Source of the DNA: Ruegeria faecimaris | GTDB lineage: Bacteria; Pseudomonadota; Alphaproteobacteria; Rhodobacterales; Rhodobacteraceae | NCBI RefSeq assembly: GCF_900182615.1 | Contig: NZ_FXTE01000001.1 | Coordinates: 868,001-932,000 of the forward strand | Length of the DNA stretch: 64,000 nt | Direction: 5' to 3' | Shown here: positions 44,275-53,063 of the stretch, in pieces | How the letters are laid out: the number at the start of each line of letters is the position of its first letter | Position numbering within the stretch: the first letter of the stretch is position 1 | Program-made: the position numbers and the translations under genes | Notes under the pieces: generated by a model | The model's database searches: none | Told to the model about the DNA's origin: nothing | Seen by the model: only the letters and a program-made list of their open reading frames with translations

Positions 44275-44889
44275 TTATTGCGTCTCAAGTTCGATTCGAC
44301 GTAGCAACTGGTCAGCATAAGGCGTCCTGTCTCTATAGGCAATCTTCGTGGGGTCTCCACCCAGCCATTTTACCAAATGTTCGGGGTAGTACCGGCGACG
44401 ATCAGGTATGACAAAAGGTACCGGGCCAGCCTTCAATTTGAACGGGTTACCTTCAAGAAAATCAGAATCTCTAAAACTGCGTTTAGAGCACTCCCATGAG
44501 CCACCAGACTTTTTTGTAACTGGGTTGAATGCGTTAGAGCCGTATCTGTAGCAGAGCTGAACGCCTGCAGAGTTGAAGTCTTGGGCTCGCCATTGGCCTA
44601 CTACGATTGTGCGATTTCCCGGGTACCATAGATACGATTTACCGTTAGACGCATGATATTCTATCTGCGTCCCGTGTTGTTGAACTAAAGAATTGGGGTC
44701 TTGAGTTACTAGTGTTGCATCGCTTAGGGCACTCATCATTGCATTGACAGAGCTGCTATATCCATCTCTGCGATCAATCCATGCCCATACTTCGGCCCGG
44801 CTCTCGGGCGTGCCGCAAGCGGCCAGTAGTGTACACAACAGCAAAATGCCGGCCATGCCCTTTGTTTTCTCAAATCGACTTTTGAGCAT
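44275..44889 (-). CDS. Uncharacterised lipoprotein
   Basis: 204 residues. The signal ends in a lipobox LLAAC|G, so it should be lipidated. The mature part has WAWIDRRDGYSSSVNAMMSALSDATLV and HASNGKSYLWYPGNRTIVVGQW; no family is recognised. The gene is visibly richer in A+T than its neighbours, suggesting later acquisition. GTCAGCTTT occurs in opposite orientation on the two sides (44202 and 45050). Confidence 0.7.
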   Translation of the reverse strand: MLKSRFEKTKGMAGILLLCTLLAACGTPESRAEVWAWIDRRDGYSSSVNAMMSALSDATLVTQDPNSLVQQHGTQIEYHASNGKSYLWYPGNRTIVVGQWRAQDFNSAGVQLCYRYGSNAFNPVTKKSGGSWECSKRSFRDSDFLEGNPFKLKAGPVPFVIPDRRRYYPEHLVKWLGGDPTKIAYRDRTPYADQLLRRIELETQ

Positions 44890-45112
44890 TTAGGGTCTCC
44901 AAAATTCTAATGCCATACAGTACAATTGTTGGAACTACCGCAAGGGCAAAATCCATGCTAGCGCCGGTTTTCACCACAGATCACAAACGTCGGCCATTGT
45001 CTCCCAAGTATGGTCAGAAATCACGGCTTGCTTTGACCAATGCCGATGGAAAGCTGACTTTGATGCGCTGTGCGGCATCCTCTACTTTGGGCTCAAAGCA
45101 AACATAATAAAC
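44890..45112. other. Intergenic stretch without a supported gene
   Basis: This 223-bp AT-richer interval includes a 65-codon open frame (44910-45107, +) with no ribosome site and no recognisable domain; I do not support it as a gene. It carries the right-hand GTCAGCTTT-type sequence, inverted relative to 44202. Confidence 0.4.
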
Positions 45113-45382
45113 TCACCTCAACTGACTGTCCTTCGACCCGCGCCGGTTGATACCGCCGCGCATTTTATGCGCCCCGTCACGTTCTTGCTGGCACTCGAGG
45201 CACAGTTTCACGCCAGGCAGTGCTGTGCGGCGCTTTTCGGGGATTGGTTCTTCGCATTCGGCACAATGGGTCAGGCTTTCGCCTACGGGCCGTTTCTGGA
45301 CCTGCATTCGGGCCAGCTCATCCGAAATGGATGCCTCGATCTGTTCGCTTACTGCGCCGTCGCGCGCCCAGCCACCTGCCAT
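45113..45382 (-). CDS. DksA/TraR-type zinc-finger protein
   Basis: 89 residues. A C4 zinc finger, C40-AE-C43 and C61-LE-C64 with 17 residues between, follows a short helix (EQIEASISDELARMQ), as in YbiI and phage-type DksA relatives. It lacks the long coiled coil of DksA proper, so action in the RNA polymerase secondary channel is uncertain. ACAGGAGG precedes the ATG. Confidence 0.85.
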   Translation of the reverse strand: MAGGWARDGAVSEQIEASISDELARMQVQKRPVGESLTHCAECEEPIPEKRRTALPGVKLCLECQQERDGAHKMRGGINRRGSKDSQLR

Positions 45383-45441
45383 CGGGATGCCTCCTGTAAA
45401 GGTGTTAGCCGATTTTGCAGCGGTTCAAGAAGCGTGGCAAG

Positions 45442-46422
45442 TCATGGCAGCGCCACTGCATTCTCCAGCACACGGTCAATCACTTCCTGCGTGCCGCGTG
45501 AAAACTCAAGCGGGCACGGATATTCGGCACCCTCACGGACCGACCGACAAAAAGCTTCGACCTGCAGCTTATAGTGATCGTCCGCGGGGAAACGTGTGAC
45601 CTGTATTTCCAGGCCGGGGCGGTGCAATTCGACACGCGCCTCTCCGAACACACGCGGATTGAACGGCGCAGTCAGCCGGATCATGCCGCGGTCGCCATGA
45701 AACACCATCTCTTGATGCGGATGCATTCGGATCGAGACATAGCTGGAATAGGTGAAATCCGGGAACTGAGCGCGAATCTCGGTAAAAGCGTCGACCCCAT
45801 CCTCCCACCGGATGGCGGATTCGACCTGAACCGGCTCCTGCCCGGTGACAAAGCGCGCGCTGCCAATCACATAGACGCCAATATCACGCAGCCCACCTCC
45901 GCCGGTCTCAGCCCGGTTGCGAATGTTTGCCGTATCCGCCCGGCTGTCAAAGCTGAACGCACCTGTCACATGGGCCAAATTCCCGATCGCCTTGTCGGCG
46001 ATCAGCTTGCGTACAAACTTCCATTGAGGGTGTTGGACGATCATATAAGCCTCGGCCGCCAACAATCCGGTCTCATCCCGTTTGTTGATCAATGGGGCAA
46101 ATTCGGACACGGTCATAGCCATCGGCTTTTCACACAGCACATGTTTACCGGCGTCCAGTGCCTTAAGGCTCCATTCGACATGCAAATGGTTGGGCAGCGG
46201 GATGTAAACGGCCTCAATCTGTGGGTTGTTCAGCAACGCATCATAGCTGTCATAAACCGTCAAATCCGGGCAAAAGGCCTGAAACGGTTCGGCTTTGGTG
46301 GGATCGGACGTCGCAAGGCCTGCCAGACGCGCGCCCTCAGCTGCGTGGATTGCTGGGGCCATATATTGCCGCGCGAATTTCGCAGCTCCCAATACGCCCC
46401 AATTCACCGGATTCTGCATCAT
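45442..46422 (-). CDS. Gfo/Idh/MocA-family oxidoreductase
   Basis: 326 residues. N-terminal Rossmann fold (WGVLGAAKFARQYMAPAIHAAEGARLAGLAT), the conserved CEKPMAMT lysine region, and a C-terminal substrate domain (GGGGLRDIGVYVIGSARFVTG). It oxidises or reduces a sugar or cyclitol with NAD(P); the substrate cannot be told. AAGGGG supports ATG 46422. It stands between the zinc-finger gene and rpoH. Confidence 0.87.
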   Translation of the reverse strand: MMQNPVNWGVLGAAKFARQYMAPAIHAAEGARLAGLATSDPTKAEPFQAFCPDLTVYDSYDALLNNPQIEAVYIPLPNHLHVEWSLKALDAGKHVLCEKPMAMTVSEFAPLINKRDETGLLAAEAYMIVQHPQWKFVRKLIADKAIGNLAHVTGAFSFDSRADTANIRNRAETGGGGLRDIGVYVIGSARFVTGQEPVQVESAIRWEDGVDAFTEIRAQFPDFTYSSYVSIRMHPHQEMVFHGDRGMIRLTAPFNPRVFGEARVELHRPGLEIQVTRFPADDHYKLQVEAFCRSVREGAEYPCPLEFSRGTQEVIDRVLENAVALP

Positions 46423-46492
46423 GGACACCCCTTATGGCTTTGATCCGGTCTGTTGTAATCGCCCTCAGTCCGAGTGTCATTAGCGCTAACAC

Positions 46493-46528
46493 AAATAGAA
46501 ATCCCGGCACGGCCAATGTCGCACCGGG
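46493..46528 (-). terminator. Probable terminator after rpoH
   Basis: On the minus strand CCCGGTGC pairs with GTGCCGGG (two G-U pairs), followed by ATTTCTATTTG. The U-tract is broken, so it is a weak candidate. Confidence 0.45.
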
Positions 46529-46549
46529 TCCGTTCAATAAACGAAGAGG

Positions 46550-47446
46550 TCAGGCTGTGGCCAGCATCCCTTTTTCGCGGGCAAGCTCTCGCATCTTCTT
46601 CTGAAGTTTCTCAAATGCGCGGACTTCAATCTGGCGAATGCGTTCGCGACTGACATTGTACTGCGTACTCAGCTCTTCCAGTGTGACGGCCTGATCCATC
46701 AGGCGGCGTTGGGTCAGGATGTCTTTTTCCCGGTCATTCAAAACTTCAAGAGCAGCCGCCAACAGCTCGCGGCGGGCGTCGAGCTCATCGCGGGCCTCAT
46801 AGTCGCCCGCCTGATCGGCATCCTCGTCCTCAAGCCAGTCCTGCCATTGCATGGTGCCTTCGCCCTCGGACCCGACGGTCGCATTCAGAGAGGCGTCGCC
46901 ACCGGACATCCGGCGGTTCATGCTGATCACTTCTGCTTCGGTCACACCAAGGTCATTTGCGATCCGGGCCACGTTTTCCGGACGCAGGTCGCCCTCTTCC
47001 AGCGCACCGATGCGTGCCTTAGCTTTGCGCAAGTTGAAAAACAGCTTTTTCTGCGCCGAGGTTGTACCCAGTTTGACCAAAGACCATGACCGCAGAATGT
47101 ATTCCTGAATCGAGGCGCGAATCCACCACATGGCATAGGTCGCCAGCCGGAACCCTTTTTCCGGATCAAACCGTTTCACGGCCTGCATAAGACCGACATT
47201 GGCCTCGGAGATCACTTCGGCCTGTGGCAGCCCATAACCGCGATAACCCATAGCGATCTTGGCCGCCAACCGTAGGTGGGAGGTCACCATTTTATGTGCA
47301 GCTTCAGTATCTTGCTTCTCAACCCAGCTTTTGGCCAGCATGTATTCTTCTTCTGGCTCCAGCAGGGGAAACTTCCGAATTTCCTGCATATAGCGGTTCA
47401 GCCCGCCTTCCGGCGTCGGCGCGGGGAGATTTGCGTAATTGGCCAT
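46550..47446 (-). CDS. rpoH: RNA polymerase heat-shock sigma factor RpoH
   Basis: 298 residues, with sigma regions 2 (EANVGLMQAVKRFDPEKGFRLATYAMWWIRASIQEYILRSW), 3 and 4 (LEELSTQYNVSRERIRQIEVRAFEKL). The RpoH box QKKLFFNLR (132-140) is diagnostic and marks core binding and FtsH/DnaK control. The tail and length fit alphaproteobacterial RpoHI. GGAGGGA precedes the ATG. A CTTGAA/CCCATAT promoter lies just upstream. Confidence 0.95.
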   Translation of the reverse strand: MANYANLPAPTPEGGLNRYMQEIRKFPLLEPEEEYMLAKSWVEKQDTEAAHKMVTSHLRLAAKIAMGYRGYGLPQAEVISEANVGLMQAVKRFDPEKGFRLATYAMWWIRASIQEYILRSWSLVKLGTTSAQKKLFFNLRKAKARIGALEEGDLRPENVARIANDLGVTEAEVISMNRRMSGGDASLNATVGSEGEGTMQWQDWLEDEDADQAGDYEARDELDARRELLAAALEVLNDREKDILTQRRLMDQAVTLEELSTQYNVSRERIRQIEVRAFEKLQKKMRELAREKGMLATA

Positions 47447-47487
47447 GTTTCTTGTCCCTCCGACAAATGTTTAAGTCGTTAACATGG

Positions 47488-47516
47488 ATATGGGAGGTCG
47501 TCCCGATCCGTTCAAG
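47488..47516 (-). promoter_or_regulatory. Heat-shock (RpoH-type) promoter upstream of rpoH
   Basis: CTTGAA (47516-47511) and CCCATAT (47494-47488) on the minus strand are 16 nt apart and match the sigma-32 consensus CTTGAA...CCCATNT. The -10 ends 41 nt before the rpoH ATG, which suggests autoregulation. Confidence 0.65.
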
Positions 47517-47591
47517 AGGTACCGTTAACAGTTTGAAATTAACGTTTGATAAAGGAAACCTAAGAAAACGTTATTCACGTAACTTTGCTTA

Positions 47592-48626
47592 TTATGTCAG
47601 CGGTGTGCGCAGCTGTTCAATCAGATTTTCCATATCATCCGGCAACACAGCCTCGAAGCGAAGGTTTTCACCCGATATCGGGTGCTCAAAACCCAAAACC
47701 GCAGCATGAAGCGCCTGACGAGGAAAGTCTCGTACGGCCTCTGCGGCAGCCGCGCTAAAGGCTTTGGCTGCGAGTTTCCGCTTGCCCCCATAAACCGGAT
47801 CACCGACCAGACCATGACCGGCATGGGTCATGTGAACCCGAATCTGATGTGTGCGGCCCGTTTCCAGCCAGCATTCGATCAGAGCCAGCCCCTGCGGCGC
47901 CCCAAACGTTTCGACCAGGCGGGCGCGCGTGACAGCGTGGCGACCACCGTGAAACAGCACAGCCTGTCGTTGCCGGTCTGTCTTGTGACGGGCCAGCTGA
48001 GTGGTGATCCGCATGATGTTTCCGGGCTCAAAGCTGACACCTTTGACGCCGCGCAAACGGGGATCATTGGCATCCGGGACACCGTAACAGATGGCGCGAT
48101 AATAGCGTTCGACACTATGCGCCTCGAACTGCGCGGCAAGCCCGTGATGGGCCGCGTCGGATTTGGCCACCACCAGCAACCCGCTGGTTTCCTTGTCGAT
48201 ACGATGCACGATGCCGGGGCGCTTTACGCCGCCTACGCCAGACAGGTCATCACCGCAGTGATGCAGCAACGCATTGACCAATGTCCCGTTCGGAGAGCCG
48301 GGCGCAGGATGCACGACCATACCCGCAGGTTTATTGACCACGATCAGGTCGGTATCCTCGAACACGACCTCCAGCGGGATGTCTTCCGGGCCGATATGGC
48401 TGTCTTCGGCCTCGGCCACAGTGATCGCCACCACTGCGCCTTCGGCCACCTTGGCCTTGGGGTCGCGGGCGGCGGTTCCGTTGATCATCACGGCCCCCTC
48501 TTCGATCAGCTTCCCCAATCGGGTCCGCGACAGGCTTTCCTCGGCTGGCACATCGCGGGAAAGCGCCTTATCAAGGCGGGGCGGCGGATCGGCCGCGATT
48601 TGAAACTCAATCTGGCGAGTGCCCAT
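47592..48626 (-). CDS. rluD: RluD-type 23S rRNA pseudouridine synthase
   Basis: 344 residues. N-terminal S4 domain (PRLDKALSRDVPAEESLSRTRLGKLIEEGAVMING), then the synthase core with catalytic Asp in GIVHRIDKETSGLLVVAK and ECWLETGRTHQIRVHMTHAGHGLVGDPVYG. It likely modifies helix 69 uridines. Start 48626 gives the normal N-terminus (MGTRQIEF); the frame is open further up, but antisense to the DUF6476 gene. Its ATG overlaps the divergent ATG. Confidence 0.92.
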   Translation of the reverse strand: MGTRQIEFQIAADPPPRLDKALSRDVPAEESLSRTRLGKLIEEGAVMINGTAARDPKAKVAEGAVVAITVAEAEDSHIGPEDIPLEVVFEDTDLIVVNKPAGMVVHPAPGSPNGTLVNALLHHCGDDLSGVGGVKRPGIVHRIDKETSGLLVVAKSDAAHHGLAAQFEAHSVERYYRAICYGVPDANDPRLRGVKGVSFEPGNIMRITTQLARHKTDRQRQAVLFHGGRHAVTRARLVETFGAPQGLALIECWLETGRTHQIRVHMTHAGHGLVGDPVYGGKRKLAAKAFSAAAAEAVRDFPRQALHAAVLGFEHPISGENLRFEAVLPDDMENLIEQLRTPLT

Positions 48627-48927
48627 GACTGTCCCTTCCGAACCCCAAGAACCGCAGGAAACGCCGCAGCTTCGCCTGCTGCGGAGAATGGTCATGCTGC
48701 TGACCGCGGTGATGATTGGCGGGGTTCTAGTGACATTCGCACTGATTGTCATCCGGCTATCGGACCGGACCCCTACCCTGCCTGATCAGGTTGAGTTGCC
48801 CGATGGCGCAAAAGCGCAGGCGGTCACCATTGGAAACAACTGGTTTGCGGTTGTGACTGATGACAATCGCATCCTGATCTTTGACAAAACCACTGGCCGG
48901 CAGCGCCAGGAAATTACCGTCGAATAA
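48625..48927 (+). CDS. DUF6476 small membrane protein
   Basis: 100 residues with one helix (MLLTAVMIGGVLVTFALIVIRL) and a short periplasmic domain ending NRILIFDKTTGRQRQEITVE. This is the DUF6476 family, common in Rhodobacteraceae and often beside rluD. Function is unknown. The ATG (48625-48627) overlaps the rluD ATG on the other strand within CATG. Confidence 0.8.
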   Translation: MTVPSEPQEPQETPQLRLLRRMVMLLTAVMIGGVLVTFALIVIRLSDRTPTLPDQVELPDGAKAQAVTIGNNWFAVVTDDNRILIFDKTTGRQRQEITVE

Positions 48928-48929
48928 GG

Positions 48930-49913
48930 TCAACCCTCTAGCGCCATGCGAAACACGATCTCGGATGCCTGGCGCAGCGCCTGATATTCCGCGGCTGTGT
49001 CCCGGCGAAACGACTGATCATGCATGCTCAACCTGACAGGGGCAAAAAGCTGCGTCCGGTCGGGAAAGAACTCTTGATGAAAACTCACATCTTCATTTGC
49101 CATAAACGCGTCCAGCCAGGCGCGTTCATCCGGTTCAAGCACATCATTCTTACGCATCATCACGGGATCATCGACAGCCCGACGTCGCAACTGGCGACTT
49201 TTCTTGCGTCCCATAGCCCTAGTGACCACACCAAACGCCTCACACGCGGCTCTTGAATGCGAAGGATTGGACGATGTTTCGGTCTTGCTGTCCAAGGGCA
49301 GTTGGACGCCGATGCGATCCAGAAAATCATCGATAATGTTGCCATTAGCCATTTCAGAGCGCTCATACAGCATAGGCACCAACGAGACGCCCGGAAAAGC
49401 TGACCTTATCCGAGCCGCAGCACTGGCAAAGCTGAAACGCTCAGGATGCGCACGTATCTCGTCCAGCTGGGTACGAATATATTCAGAGCCGCCCCCGGCA
49501 AGCCTGCCGTTCTTTGCCCTTTGTTTATAGTCGGCTTCGAAAAAGTCAGAATATCTACGGCAGTAGAAAGCAATCCTCATCTCACGCGCGGGGATCTCAG
49601 CGAAAATCTCGGCCAGTTTGTGCAGATCGACTGAGTACAACATCTCAGACGATACCAAGCATGCCTTATCCTCATGCTCAGCATATTCCCTTGCCATCGC
49701 TTCGCGCAGGGCGGTGACCGGCTGATCGGTTTGGTTCATGTGGAAGGCAATCAGGTTATGACTGCTGGCCAGACGCCCCTGCCCCTCGGTTCGCCTGCGG
49801 CCCGTTTCCATATAGTGTAATCCGGCCCCAGCCATCACTTGACCGTTTTTGCGAACAAACCCCTGTAACGCAGTCGACCCAGTCTTGGGCATTCCTATGT
49901 GTAGCCAAAGCAT
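48930..49913 (-). CDS. Sulfotransferase-like protein
   Basis: 327 residues. MLWLHIGMPKTGSTALQGFV near the N-terminus is a PAPS 5'-phosphosulfate-binding loop (PKTGST). SSEMLYS and IAFYCRRYSDFFEADYKQ follow, in the place of the 3'-phosphate site. It may add sulfate to a glycan made by the neighbouring transferases. It is the last gene of the minus-strand cluster, 26 nt after the GT2 gene, convergent with DUF6476. Confidence 0.75.
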   Translation of the reverse strand: MLWLHIGMPKTGSTALQGFVRKNGQVMAGAGLHYMETGRRRTEGQGRLASSHNLIAFHMNQTDQPVTALREAMAREYAEHEDKACLVSSEMLYSVDLHKLAEIFAEIPAREMRIAFYCRRYSDFFEADYKQRAKNGRLAGGGSEYIRTQLDEIRAHPERFSFASAAARIRSAFPGVSLVPMLYERSEMANGNIIDDFLDRIGVQLPLDSKTETSSNPSHSRAACEAFGVVTRAMGRKKSRQLRRRAVDDPVMMRKNDVLEPDERAWLDAFMANEDVSFHQEFFPDRTQLFAPVRLSMHDQSFRRDTAAEYQALRQASEIVFRMALEG

Positions 49914-49939
49914 GAAACGTTCCTATTCGCCAAGCGACC

Positions 49940-50938
49940 TCAGGTCTCGGCCTTGGCTGAGAACCCGGCGGTCATCTGACGCATGAGGTCTTGCATCTCG
50001 GGTTGTTCGCGCAACTGGGCAACCTGCTGGCGATGCAGATCGCAGGTCATATGGTGCAGGCGTGCCGTCTCAGCGTCTGACAGCATTTCGTAGTACAAAG
50101 CCCGTTTCCGATCGAGGATTGTGTCGATCGAGGTCTCAGTTTCGGCGTTTTGGTTCATCATGTTCCAATATTCCATCCCAAGGCTTTCCCCCAGATGATG
50201 GGCCCGACCACGCATTTTCTTGACCAGATAACTTTCACAGGATTTCAGAGCATAGTGATTGATCTGAACATGCTCGTACCCGACGGAGTCCCGCGCCGAT
50301 CGCCAACTGGCAGTAAAATACCTTTCGGGCATCGGTTGACCGGATCCGTTGTACCAATGGCATTCTTCCATCGTTTCAACGGTCGGCCTTTTCGGTCGAT
50401 GGACACCGAGCGCATCCCATACGCCGCGTTGGAACATAGTCTTAAAGCCCCAAGCTTGCGGCGGTCGAAAAATACGCTCAGGTGCAGCCTGGCGAAACTG
50501 ATCCGACAGAAAACGGTCCTCGTACCGAACAATGCCGGCGTTTCCGAATAGACGCCAAGTCATTGAAATCGTTTTTGCATCCGGCATGGCACCTGTCAGC
50601 GCACGCAATGTATGGTCGCCGGTTCTGACGTTAATATGTTCATCCGCGTCGATAACGATCACCCAATCCTGTGGACGGGCCACATCCATTTTCAGAAAGG
50701 CGTTATAGGCGCGTTTTTGCGGGCTGGTCTGACGTCTCGAGTTGTTGTCGACATGTGTGACAATGCCAAGGTCATGCAATCGCTGCAGCAAGGCATCTGT
50801 ACCATCGGTACAGTCATTGGTCATGACCACAATCTGGTCCACACCAATGGCACGATTATGGGCGATCCATTCAAGAACGAATGGTCCTTCGTTCTTCATA
50901 GGGGTAACGCTGATATATCGAGGATCCTGTTCGGCCAT
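49940..50938 (-). CDS. GT2-type glycosyltransferase
   Basis: 332 residues, Glyco_tranf_2_4-like. VTPMKNEGPFVLEWIAHNRAIGVDQIVVMTNDCTDGTDALL begins the nucleotide-sugar fold, and the metal motif is VIDADEHI. It is a paralogue of the 54001 gene (MKNEGP, NDCTDGTDAL versus NSCEDGTDAI). The substrate is unknown. No membrane helix is seen. Confidence 0.85.
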   Translation of the reverse strand: MAEQDPRYISVTPMKNEGPFVLEWIAHNRAIGVDQIVVMTNDCTDGTDALLQRLHDLGIVTHVDNNSRRQTSPQKRAYNAFLKMDVARPQDWVIVIDADEHINVRTGDHTLRALTGAMPDAKTISMTWRLFGNAGIVRYEDRFLSDQFRQAAPERIFRPPQAWGFKTMFQRGVWDALGVHRPKRPTVETMEECHWYNGSGQPMPERYFTASWRSARDSVGYEHVQINHYALKSCESYLVKKMRGRAHHLGESLGMEYWNMMNQNAETETSIDTILDRKRALYYEMLSDAETARLHHMTCDLHRQQVAQLREQPEMQDLMRQMTAGFSAKAET

Positions 50939-51044
50939 ACCTGACTGCCCTGCTTGTTTTCATTGCCCCGATGGTATCGGAGATTTGTTTAAGATTTTGA
51001 CCGCAAACTACCGGTATTCAAGCTGGTCACCAAGAGAAATCCGT

Positions 51045-53063
51045 CTATTTTCCACCTGCACGTTTCAGCTGATTGGAATATCGTTTAAGGGTTGGGCACA
51101 GCGCGTGGGCCTTGGAAAGATGAACGCGCGCATTCTGCTTTTCACCTCGTTGCAGATATATCCTGCCGGCCTCGCCTTGGATCGCCGCTGTATTGTCATC
51201 CAGTTCCCCAGCCTGAATAATTTGGTTTTGCCCCTGTTCTTCAGCCCCGTTCCTTTCAAGGTACTGCCCCATCGCAAAGACCAGAAATGGGTTTCCCGGA
51301 TCACAGGCCAACGCATCTGCCATGGCCAGCCTTCCGTTTACAAAATCTCCATCTTTCTCATACAGTTCGGCCAGTCGCTTTAAGTATAACGGGTTATCCG
51401 GAAGGCGCTTGGCCACTTTCCGCGCTATATCCAAAGACTGCGCCAAAGATGTATCTCCCAAATGCAAACGCAGCAAAGATTGCACCCCTTCAAAGCGCGG
51501 GTCTTCGCGGGAAATGCAAACGTCCTCGGGCAACTGAGTTGAGCTTTCTAGCCCGTCAGCCAAAGTCTGCAAACGGGATCGGTTGGAGGTTAGACGGCGC
51601 GCCCTTTGATCTACGGACAGACTAGCCCAATCCAATAGGATCAGGTCGAAATTACAGGGCGGACGACCCAGTACCTTCCTCTGCGCAACGTGCGCATTGT
51701 AGTTGAACCAAGGCCTCCGAATAGCCTTCTGCATCACCCAATCCATTGGCGGCATTGCGCGCTGCGCAATCTGTTCACGATACAAAAGCCGAGAGCCAAA
51801 TATGATGACATCCGGGCGCATTGGTTTTGTCCAAAACGCCCTGCTGAACACCTGCGCAGCCTTCCAGCGTTTCTTCTGCCCTCCAAATATCGCGGCTTGA
51901 AGTGCAGTTACCACAGCAAAATCTTCGGGCCAGATATGCGGGTTTTCGAAGGCTGCTTCAGTCATCTCTAACGCTTCGGCCCAACGATTCAGATAAAAGT
52001 AATTCAACGCCTGAAGAAGTGGAAGGAATGCATTATCCGAACCTGCATCCATCAACGGCTGCACCAGTTCCAATGCCTCTTCGGCCCGATCTCCCGCGCC
52101 CAAACCATGAAGATAAAACGAAGCCTTGGCATAGATATGAGCGGCTTCTGAGAGATTCAGAAATTCTTCTGGACCGCGGTGCAGGCGTGCGATCACTTGT
52201 TCGTTGGCGCGTTTGACTTCATCTTCGTTCAAAACATCGCGAAAAACTTTTCCCTGCTGCCCTGAAATTCGCGCCGCTGCCATGGAAAAGGCGGAAACGT
52301 ACGGCGCTATCAACTGATCCGCGCGCGACATGGTATAGAGCTCCAGAAAGTCTCGTTGTGCGCGGGTCAGACTGGAAAGATCCGCGATATCTGACATTTG
52401 CATAAGGTGCGGAAACTGCACTTGGAATCGGGCCACAAGCTCGGGCTGATCTGAAAACATGATCGCGGCACACCCTGCGTTCTTTCCAAGATGCGCCGCA
52501 TACAGTTCTTCCGGTTCGATCTTTGCCGGCCAGGTCGTATGCTTCCACGGCAGGCCATTCAGGATGTCGCCACGGCGAATGTGATAGGCCGACACCCCCT
52601 TGCCACTTAGTTTGGCATCTGCCTTTTCCATGATCGTCCGGATTTCATCCGTGAACCCGATCTTATGGATGAACTCTCGGTACCGGGGACGGATCTGCTC
52701 GATATCTTCCCATTGAAAGGCCAGAACCTCAAAGCCTTCCTCGACGACAACAGAGCGGCCGGAATTCAGATGGGATATCAGCCGATCCGGTGTCGCATCG
52801 CCCTGAAACGACCATATCGGCAGGGAGTTCTCGCCTAGAGCATCAAAGGATTCGGTGCTCAGGAAATGCTCATCCATCCACTCTTGTGAGAACAATTCTT
52901 GCGGCTGGTCCAGCTCTGGCGCATCCGCACCTTTGGGAAACCAGTTGACCCGATAGCTGGTGTCAAAATCCTCGGCCAACCGGATGCAGGTCAGCATCAT
53001 CAGCAACCGAGCACCCATCCGGTCTTTGCGCTGGCCGATAAAGACCCCCTTTTCGGGCTTCAT
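51045..53063 (-). CDS. HxRRGD glycosyltransferase-like protein with TPR region
   Basis: 672 residues. The N-terminal third has GQRKDRMGARLLMMLTCIRLAEDF and YHIRRGDILNGLPW, the HxRRGD motif of GDP-fucose-type transferases (GT11/GT23/O-FucT fold). The C-terminal half (about 330-660) is helical with TPR-like units (LYLKRLAELYEKDGDFVNGRLAMADALACDPGNPFL region). Start 53063 overlaps the upstream stop (ATGA). The longer frame to 53312 runs inside the upstream gene and is rejected. Fucosyl transfer is only suggested by the motif. Confidence 0.7.
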   Translation of the reverse strand: MKPEKGVFIGQRKDRMGARLLMMLTCIRLAEDFDTSYRVNWFPKGADAPELDQPQELFSQEWMDEHFLSTESFDALGENSLPIWSFQGDATPDRLISHLNSGRSVVVEEGFEVLAFQWEDIEQIRPRYREFIHKIGFTDEIRTIMEKADAKLSGKGVSAYHIRRGDILNGLPWKHTTWPAKIEPEELYAAHLGKNAGCAAIMFSDQPELVARFQVQFPHLMQMSDIADLSSLTRAQRDFLELYTMSRADQLIAPYVSAFSMAAARISGQQGKVFRDVLNEDEVKRANEQVIARLHRGPEEFLNLSEAAHIYAKASFYLHGLGAGDRAEEALELVQPLMDAGSDNAFLPLLQALNYFYLNRWAEALEMTEAAFENPHIWPEDFAVVTALQAAIFGGQKKRWKAAQVFSRAFWTKPMRPDVIIFGSRLLYREQIAQRAMPPMDWVMQKAIRRPWFNYNAHVAQRKVLGRPPCNFDLILLDWASLSVDQRARRLTSNRSRLQTLADGLESSTQLPEDVCISREDPRFEGVQSLLRLHLGDTSLAQSLDIARKVAKRLPDNPLYLKRLAELYEKDGDFVNGRLAMADALACDPGNPFLVFAMGQYLERNGAEEQGQNQIIQAGELDDNTAAIQGEAGRIYLQRGEKQNARVHLSKAHALCPTLKRYSNQLKRAGGK

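Noticed and set aside
44910..45107. 65-codon frame near the lipoprotein gene
   Set aside because: No ribosome-binding site, no recognised family, and AT-richer decayed-looking sequence.
45574..46443. 289-codon open frame on the plus strand
   Set aside because: It is antisense to the Gfo/Idh oxidoreductase gene, which has clear Rossmann and CEKP motifs.
47521..47550. Possible CtrA box near rpoH (two TTAAC elements)
   Set aside because: The TTAA elements are 10 nt apart, not the 7 nt of the CtrA consensus.
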